In this document: positions 57,061 to 64,000 of the stretch, one piece after another
How the letters are laid out: each line of letters opens with the position of its first letter
Numbering within the stretch: the stretch's first letter is position 1
Source of the DNA: Erinaceus europaeus
Lineage: Eukaryota; Chordata; Mammalia; Eulipotyphla; Erinaceidae
Assembly (NCBI RefSeq): GCF_950295315.1
Contig: NC_080168.1
Coordinates: 72,520,553-72,584,552, forward strand
Direction of reading: 5' to 3'
DNA length: 64,000 nt
Made by a program: the position numbers and the translations under genes
The notes under the pieces: generated by a model
Told to the model about the DNA's origin: nothing
Databases searched by the model: none
Seen by the model: only the letters and a program-made list of their open reading frames with translations

Positions 57061-57114
57061 TGCACTCACTGATGACTTGGTGGGTTCACAAAGTAGTCCA
57101 AGTCTTGCTGTATT

Positions 57115-57290
57115 CTCAGCTGATCTTCTTTGATATTCCTTAGGACCAGTCTTCCTCGAGTGGCATAGTAAAAGTCATCTTGTGGGTCTCTCTAGGACCT
57201 TGCCCTCACTGTAGAGCAGCAATGGTAGAGAAAAACCCCCCCCCACTCTCTGAAGAGAGGCTGGGTCAATAGTGCTAATTTATAGTAACT
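57115..57290 (+). repeat. L1 3'-end-type fragment
   Basis: GGACCTTGCCCTCACTGTAG, AGCAGCAATGGTAGAG, CTCTGAAGAGAGGCTGGGTC; matches 2.1 and 17.64 kb. Confidence 0.6.
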
Positions 57291-57299
57291 TATAATATT

Positions 57300-57780
57300 C
57301 TCACATAAACAAACTATTATATATGTAAAAATTCCTTGTTATAGTATGCTTATATATGTTTTTATGTCATTTTTTTATTAGAGAAGGCTCAAAGTACTAA
57401 TATTACTGGATCAAAGATCAAGATGACTCTTGATATAGTCCCTAATACTTGCAATGTCACTATACTTGCAAAATAGTTATTTAATTGCAATGTCACCATC
57501 AGAGAAAAATGTAACTTTGACATTCTTCAGTATAAATTTTATTCATTATATTTTGCTTGTGTGCTCAGGAAATGCTATTTCATTTCATCTGATTTTGCAT
57601 TAGTTTGATCACAAATAAAAGTTGAATTTTTTAAAAAAGGCATTAGGTACTAACTTTACTTTCTCTTTTGTTTGCTTATTCCCATTTAATTTTTTCTCAC
57701 GAATATATAAAATAAGCAATTATTTTAGCTATATTTGCAATTTTGTTTCAAAAGAAGTCAACAATTATCAGAATGAACCA
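57300..57780. other. Upstream DNA, nothing recognised
   Basis: AT-rich sequence; nothing recognised. Confidence 0.45.
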
Positions 57781-57784
57781 AACA

Positions 57785-59170
57785 ACTCTTTATTAGTGAT
57801 TCAATATTGATTTACAAAATTATAATAGGGGTGCAATTCCATATGGTTTTTACCACCATAGTTCTATATCCCATCCCCTCCACTGGAAACTAGAGTAGTT
57901 CTCCCAAGATCACAGATACGGGCTGATTCTATAACTATTCACATGCATCTATATACATTTTTTCATATTTGTATGTTCCTGCCTTCACTTCCTTTTAAAG
58001 TTATCCCTACACATATTACTACTTCCAAGTGTCTTTCCTTTTATTCCTCCTTCTCTCTCAGATAAGAGAAACAGTGCCTGGCTTACTCTCATGTTTTCCA
58101 GATTCACTTCCCTTTCAGTGATTCCTAGAGACAAATGCTGGTGGAATAAAAGTACAGAGCCCTCTGGTATTCTTCCCCTATCACTTAACCCTCTGGGAGT
58201 ATGGATCAAAATTATTTTTGGGGTGCAGGAGGTAGAAGGTCTGGCTTCTGTAATTGCTTCTCTGCTGGACATGGACACTGGCAGGTCGATCCATACCCCC
58301 AGCCTGTTCCTATCTTTCCCTAGTTGGGTATGGCTCTGGAAAGGTGAGGTTCCAGGACACACTGGTGAGGTCGTCTGCCCAGGGAAGTCAGGATGGAATC
58401 ATAGTAGTGTCTGCACTGGTGGCTGAAAGGCAGTAAGATAGAAAGCAGGACACAATGTTTAATAAACAGGAACAAAAATGTAGGAATAGAGCAGATGTAA
58501 GAAGTGACCGTAGGTGGAAGAAAGCTAAGAAGTCTATTTTAGGCTTGTTCCTAGGAGCCTATGTCTTAGCAATCTTTTCTTGAACTTGATAGCTATTATA
58601 GGGGTGGACTAGAAATAGTCTGGGAAGATGGTGTCAAGAGTTGAGAATACAACAAGGAAGCAGGATTAGGACAGTAAGTTGCTCAAAAACTTGAAGAAAA
58701 TATATAAATGCAATTAACAGCTTATCACAATGATCTAACCTGGGGCCCATATGTATTTATATTTAGCACTGAAGTCTGAACAGCCTTCGAGTCCCTGTCA
58801 GACTGAACTCACAGTCCATATTCACATATCTTAATTTCTTTAATTGAGTTGATAGATAAAATAGTGATTGAGGGAAATCAAGTAAGAGAGGAGGGTGTCT
58901 AGAACTAAGTAATAAATACATAATTAGAGAATTTATGTTGCCTTCTTTAGGCCATTCTGTTGGATTTTCAGGCTTACTAGGTCTAAGTCTAATCACAAAA
59001 GGCTATTAAGCACTTTTATTTTGAGATATAATTGCCCCTTATTTATGGATACATGTGCGTATGTACTGAGTAACCTAGGCCCTAGTCTGTATCTAATATC
59101 TGTAACTTTGTTAGATAACAAGTCATCTTAAATGGAACTAGGTAGTCCCATGTGTTAGGAAAGATTTCAC
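57785..59170 (-). repeat. L1 3'-end-type repeat, long older copy
   Basis: Reverse strand, collinear with 16.86-19.33 kb: TTTATTAGTGATTCAATATTG, GGACACTGGCAGGTCGATCC, TTGTTCCTAGGAGCCTATG, CTTCGAGTCCCTGTCAGACTG, ACTAGGTCTAAGTCTAATCAC, TTATTTATGGATACATGTG. Confidence 0.7.
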
Positions 59171-59174
59171 CAGA

Positions 59175-60050
59175 TTAAAGGAGTTGGGGAGGCTGGTATC
59201 TCAGGCTTGGCATCTCTGGAGACAATCAGTAGTAACAAGGCAGTAGCAGCATAACATGGCAGCACTGGTAACATTGATTTAGTTGAGGTCAACAGAGGTA
59301 GTATAAGGCAGGGAAAGAGATCAGGAAAAGAAACATCAAGAAATATAAGCCAAGTCCCAGAAGCTCCAGGACTAGGAGAAATACAGCTTTTAAAGAGAAT
59401 GGGAAAGGTTCCCTTGCAGTCTCAGAAGAAAGAATTTAAAATAGCAGTAAATTATTATTATAACCATCAACCTTCCCGTGGTGCATCCCGTGAGTACCCA
59501 TTCATTGGGGAAACTGATGATCCTTCCTAGCCCACTGAATCCACATGGATCCCAGTCACTTTCAAAGCCATTAACTGGCTACAGAAGAAGGGCAAACGCT
59601 AGAAGAAGAATTATAACCATGTTAGTTAGAAGCTTTTTTTTTGTTGTTGAAAATCCGATGGTTAGAATTTACTGTAATATACTTGACATTGTTATACTTT
59701 ATGCCATTTAAAGATATCTACTAATAACAGTATTTTAGATACTGATAGGACCAAATGATTTTGCTATCTGGTCTAAGGTTGTAAGCAACTTAGGTATTAC
59801 ATAGATTTAAAGCTGCTTAAACAATTTAAACCCAGTGTCAGAATTCTATCATCTTACAAATCTAAAACATTACAACTTAGGGGAAAAATACATATTCAGA
59901 ACTAAAATCTAGGCAGAGAACTTGAAATATTAAATCTATTTCCCCCTGATATGTTGAATTTTTAAAATAAGATTATAAGTTAATAAGAGTATATAGTTTC
60001 ACAGTGTCTCCACCCCCAGTCCTCTAGATAACCACTGTAGCTCTCCCATA
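59175..60050. other. Upstream DNA, nothing recognised
   Basis: Mixed; no SINE head or coding signature recognised. Confidence 0.45.
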
Positions 60051-60054
60051 CTCT

Positions 60055-60330
60055 TGGATATGGGTTGAAATTTTTTTTCCACTTTTTTCCCCCCCAATTC
60101 TCTATATTCCACATGAATGAAACCATTCTGTAGTTGTTCTTTACCTCATTTACTTCACTAAGCATAATCTTTTCCAATTCCACCCCAAAGGACACAATAT
60201 CATTTTATTTATTGTTAAACAGTACTCCATTGAATATATGTCCCATACATTTTTTAATCAGTCATCTGTTGCAGGGCATTTTGGTTGCTTACATATTTTG
60301 GCTATTAGAGAGCATTGCTTTGCAAAAAAC
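60055..60330 (-). pseudogene. Old L1 ORF2 3' end
   Basis: Plus-strand blocks TTACTTCACTAAGCATAATC, ACAGTACTCCATTGAATATATG and GGGCATTTTGGTTGCTTAC are the reverse of the L1 YTMEYYAA / KTWKQPKCP region. Confidence 0.75.
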
Positions 60331-60334
60331 CTAC

Positions 60335-60575
60335 TGGTGGAGCTGCGTGGTAGACCAGTCAACAGAGTGTACTTGTTACCATGCATGAGGACCAGGGATT
60401 CATATCCCCATTTCCTATTTGTGAGGTGGGGGAAAGCTTCACAAATAGTGGAGCAGTGACACAGCTGTATTTCATGTTTTCTCCCTATCTTTCTCTTAGC
60501 CTCTATCAAAAAGAAAATGGTCGTCGGATACTGTTGCATCATTGTGTAGGTAGTGAGCCCTAGCTATATAAACCA
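60335..60575 (+). mobile_element. SINE, type B with short module
   Basis: GGTGGAGCTGCGTGGTAGACC, ACTTGTTACCATGCATGAGG, GGGGGAAAGCTTCACAAATAG, then a GCATCATTGTGTAGGTAGTG module remnant. Confidence 0.6.
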
Positions 60576-60587
60576 GGTGGCTAAAGA

Positions 60588-60712
60588 ATGGAAGGAAGGA
60601 ATGAAGGCCAAGAAGGAAGGCAAGAAGGAAGAAAGAAGGGAGAATTGAAGGGGAGAAGAGGGGAGGGGAGGGAAGAGGAGAAAATAGAAGAGTAAAGAAG
60701 AGAAACCAAACC
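60588..60712. repeat. (GGAA)n-rich purine tract
   Basis: AAGGAAGG and GGGGAGGGGAGGG repeats over about 120 bases. Confidence 0.9.
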
Positions 60713-61630
60713 AACTGGTCTCTTAGGCTAGGCTATTCCAACATTGAAAGGGACTGTAATTCATCCTGATAGTTACATACTGAGGAGATGGATTTGCCAC
60801 TCCTGTCTTTAATACCCAACTGTCACCTTTCATCCACAGATATTGAAAGATTACAACTAACAGATTCAATGAACAGATTCCTTTCAAGGCAGGGAAATGG
60901 GAGTGTAGCCATGACCGTGGGGATCACTAGTCATATCACTGCTTATCATCCAGAAAAACACAATCTCACAGAACCATAGAACAGTCTTCCAAAGTCATAG
61001 TTGAAATTTTACATGGGAGACAACATTCAGACAAGTTGGGATGATACCTTCAAAGTGCTGTGTAAACATAAGATCAGAGAAATCTATGTGATGCTATACT
61101 CCCAAGAATAAGGTCATGTGGGTCTAAGAAATAAGAAGTGGAGACCTGGGATGCCTATCTTACCATCACTACATTTACTATCATTCCTAACTGCATTGGA
61201 AGAAGCTTCAGTGATGTGGTCTCTCTATGTCTCTGTCTCTTCCTCTCTATCTGTAAAGTCAGCTTGGAGCAGCAAAGTCATGGTGAAAGAAGGAAAGAAA
61301 AGAAAAAGAAAAAAGGACAGAACAGTCCATGTCTCTCAGCCCACCTGCATCTTCCCCAGACCAGTCCCATGAAGAACAGAGCATAGCAGAGGACTCTAAG
61401 AACCTACCACATCAGAATAACAGAAGCAGCTGCTCTCTCATGGCAGTATTATCTGTGTGCTCCCTTAAAGAACCATGTAATATCCAGGGGGCCCATGTGG
61501 TGCTTACAGTTATTGATATCTCTAGCTGGAATATAATTTTGTGTCTTTTTAATCCTCTCTTGTCTAGGTTCTCCCATCAGTTGGACTTAAATGCTCTGGC
61601 TTGACTTCTGGGGTTGGGGTGGAGGGTGAA
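60713..61630. other. Upstream DNA, decayed SINEs only
   Basis: About 61110-61310 may be a decayed SINE (CT tract then AAAGGAAAGAAAAGAAAAAG). No gene recognised. Confidence 0.4.
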
Positions 61631-61634
61631 GAGA

Positions 61635-61795
61635 CAGAGATAGAGGAGGGAGAGACAGAGAGAGAGAGAAAGAGAGAGAGAAGAGAGAGGGAAAGATACC
61701 ACAGCACCAATACAATTGGGGCTAGACTCAAACTTTAGTCATATGCAAGACATATCAGGCTCACTTTCCAGGTGAGTTATCTGGATAGCCCTAGT
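61635..61795 (-). mobile_element. SINE, type E, with (GA)n
   Basis: A GAGACAGAGAGAGAGAGAAAG run, CCACAGCACCAATACAATTG, ACTTTCCAGGTGAGTTATCTG. Confidence 0.7.
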
Positions 61796-62029
61796 ACTCA
61801 GACTTTTGGTAGGACATCGTTGATGTCTCATTACAACATGAAGATATTACACTTATTATCCTATATATGAACCAAATGAAGGACCATCCAATACATGAAT
61901 TAATTATTAATGGAACTTGTTGGACCATCCAACACATGAAGTAATCATTAATAAAACTTGAGCATAACATTAACAGCAATATAGTTAACAGAGATTTAAA
62001 TGCTCAGAGATTTAAATCAGAGATTTAAA

Positions 62030-62075
62030 TGGGGGGCTGGGCGGTGGTGCACTTGGTTAAGCGCACATAGTAAAT
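62030..62075 (+). mobile_element. SINE head fragment, type B
   Basis: GGGGCTGGGCGGTGGTGCAC, TTGGTTAAGCGCACATAG, then stops. AAATGCTCA repeats on both sides (about 61998, 62073). Confidence 0.75.
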
Positions 62076-62079
62076 GCTC

Positions 62080-62770
62080 AATAAGTAAAAGTGATCATTA
62101 TGCTATCTAGCAGATATGCACATGCCCTGCCCCCCACCCCATTCCAAAGCTACTGTTCCTCTATCATGCATTATGGGGGGGTGGTGGGGTGGGAATGCCA
62201 TCGCCTTAACTGAACATAGAAAAGCCTTTTCATAGGTACACGGCAAAAGCAAGCCCTCTCCTGTCATATGACACAGTGGTGGTTAACTTTATGATGGGGG
62301 AGATGAGGGGAGAGGGAAGGTACTCTAGAGTACCCAGTATAATTTGGGGTTCCATAGGGTGAGAGAATGCACATCTACAGATCCTGTCATCTCCCAGGTC
62401 GGCACCTGTGCAGTACCTGGAGGTCCTGGACCCTCTCCATGGGGGTGACTTTCCTGCTTAATCCCCCCTCTACCCCAACACACTTTGTTTGCCTGGGCCC
62501 ACAGCATCCACTAGTTTCCTGGCAACAGGTCAAGCACTGGCATCACCTGAGCTGAGCTGACCTCCCAAGAGATTCCCCTTTCTCTGCATCTGATTCCTGC
62601 TCTGTGTACCTGCTCCTGTCATTTCTTCAGAGCCTGAGGACACCTCCTGGGGTCTGCAGTGCCTTCTGCAGGTGGACAGGATCCCTAAGAGCCAGGGCAG
62701 GGCAAGGGGGGGAAAGTATGTCATCCCTAGGCCCTGCTACTTGGAGGGTCCCAGGCAGTTCCTGCCACCA
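62080..62770. other. Upstream DNA, nothing firm recognised
   Basis: Mid-GC sequence with G-rich runs near 62175; no coding signature seen. Confidence 0.4.
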
Positions 62771-62775
62771 TCCCC

Positions 62776-62777
<2 letters not shown>

Positions 62778-62828
<51 letters not shown>

Positions 62829-62832
62829 ACAC
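62778..62832. repeat. (AC)n microsatellite
   Basis: About 27 AC units with one T interruption near the end. Confidence 0.97.
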
Positions 62833-63129
62833 CAGTTTGGAGACATCCCATTGGAATCCACAAGTCTTTCTCTGGACTCAGTGTATATCCAGGTCCTTTG
62901 GGTTTCCTGCTGGAGTGTGTTGTACTCCCACTTTTCTTCTAGTCATGTAATTAAGGGCAATTCCTAAGACTAGGAAGCAGGTGAAGATGGAGGAAGAGAA
63001 AAAGGAAGGGGAATAGGAGAGGGAGAGGGGCCCCAGAACACTGTGGATACAAAGGCTTTTAGGCCCATGGGGATGCAGAGACCCCACCTCCTTCATGCAC
63101 AGACCTGGGTCTCCACACACCCCCCCAAA

Positions 63130-64000
63130 TCTGAACCCATAGATGAGTCCTCAGAGTATGACATCCTGAGCTCCAGCACCATCTGGAACCCCATCACCAG
63201 TTCCTACAGCTCCACTCGAGGTCTACAGATTCCAAAGAGGGGCAGGGGGGATCCCTCCTCACCCCACTCCTGCCTATCCCAGAGGTCACCCAAGAAGGGG
63301 GACTCTGGGGACCTAGGCTCTCCCTCCCAGGTGGTGCCAAAAAGGAAGGAGCTGTCCACACAAGGGGGAGCTGTCTCCACAATACAGGACATAGGGCCCA
63401 AGAGACACTGCATCCCAAGGCTTGACTCCTTCAGATCACAAAAGCAGAGAATCCAGTGTAGCACCCCAGGCTACCACACCCCCAGAGCTGGGCTTCAAGG
63501 TGACAATGGAAGACCTGGACAGGAAGAGGAGGGCAGCCATTCAGGGCATCAACGATACCCTGAAGAGGGACACAGGAGCCACCTCAGGCTGCAGGGATAG
63601 GGCACCCCTGCCGACCCTGGCCCCTGCCATGTCTGAACATTCTCCAGTATGTAGTGACCATGCCATCATCCCTTCTGAAGGGGGAGGGTTGGGAGGTCTG
63701 TGCACACCCAGGCCTCCCATCCTGGCTATAGCAGATGCAGGGTCTGCCTTTCCAGCAACTCTCAGCACCTCAAGATTAGAGACACATACCCCAGTGTGTG
63801 TGGTGAAGAGGACTCTGTTCCCTGCAAAAGCCCCCTGCACCCAGGGGTCCCCACTCCTCTCCCTCTGCCCAGCTGCTCCCACCTCTTGTACCTAGCACCC
63901 TCACCAGCTCAGCTGCAGGCTGGGCATTCCCTAGGGCTCCCGACTCAGCCATCAGCAGTCAGCCCTCCTCTGCTGCTGCCCCAGCTGCAGTCTCCCTTGG
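63130..64000 (+). pseudogene. POM121-family-like pseudogene, frameshifted, runs off the edge
   Basis: Frame 1 (about 63130-63300) encodes a segment with ITSSYSSTRG followed by a basic Pro/Ser-rich stretch; frame 2 (about 63470-63600) has TPPELGFKVTMEDLD and the AIQGINDTLKRD that follows; frame 3 (about 63885 on) opens with LVPSTLTSSAAG. The order parallels human POM121 (NAITSSYSSTRG, then PPPPQLGYSITAEDLD, then LLAPSTNPLL), recalled from memory. POM121 is a transmembrane nucleoporin; this part would be its unstructured middle region. No introns and two frame changes argue for a pseudogene. A lineage-specific POM121-like gene with sequence errors is the alternative. Confidence 0.6.

Noticed and set aside
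62604..62950. ORFs through the (AC)n repeat
   Set aside because: Their length comes from the repeat, which is open in several frames; flanking sequence has no coding signature.
46800..64000. Exons of ATP12A, the neighbour upstream of RNF17 in human
   Set aside because: No P-type ATPase motif (such as DKTGT) or other recognisable exon was found on either strand by eye.

Overview
The window is mammalian nuclear DNA, almost certainly from a hedgehog (Erinaceus or a close relative). It is AT-rich, intron-like and packed with tRNA-derived SINEs. Their head (A box like TAGCGCAGCGGGT, B box like GGTTCGAGCCC) and body hairpin are characteristic of erinaceid repeats, and many L1 pieces accompany them. 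The species call rests on recognising the repeats, not on a database search.

The one clear protein-coding gene is RNF17 (TDRD4), on the minus strand, running from about 46.35 kb down past the left edge. Eleven coding exons could be placed by eye: 46353-46215, 40776-40682, 29848-29757, 28731-28620, 22946-22866, 19589-19489, 14973-14802, 12926-12850, 12540-12466, 5870-5563 and 1680-1522. Every junction has AG/GT splice sites and compatible phase, giving 1,411 nt (about 470 residues) of open frame. This covers the C3HC4 RING finger, the coiled-coil-like middle, the acidic linker and the start of the first extended Tudor/SN-like segment. The remaining Tudor domains must lie beyond position 1. The promoter/5' region is the GC-rich block at about 45.85-46.95 kb.

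The rest is repeats in introns and upstream DNA. 34.1-37.6 kb is a 5'-complete but 3'-truncated L1 with frameshifted ORF1 and ORF2 and a 9-bp target-site duplication. 25.1-27.2 kb is an L1 with an inverted ORF2 piece (twin-priming shape) joined to a 3'-end unit that recurs at 9.95-11.8, 27.3-27.8 kb and, in older form, elsewhere. 10.03-10.46 kb is a solo LTR whose insertion into that L1 3' unit can be read against the empty copy at 25.96 kb; it contains what looks like the 5' half of tRNA-Gly(GCC). About 60 SINE copies in at least five head types are scattered throughout, several nested in one another with readable duplications.

The right end (about 63.0-64.0 kb) holds a frameshifted intronless stretch resembling the POM121 nucleoporin family, probably a pseudogene. 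The stretch 49.3-63.0 kb has no gene I can recognise. No exon of an upstream RNF17 neighbour was recognised. The window holds no operon, CRISPR array or other prokaryotic-type system. The most unusual signals are the tRNA-half-bearing LTR, an optional SINE 3' module bounded by an inverted repeat, a pentamer-bearing 459-bp retroposed unit with an 18-bp duplication, and a triplicated B-box-like repeat.
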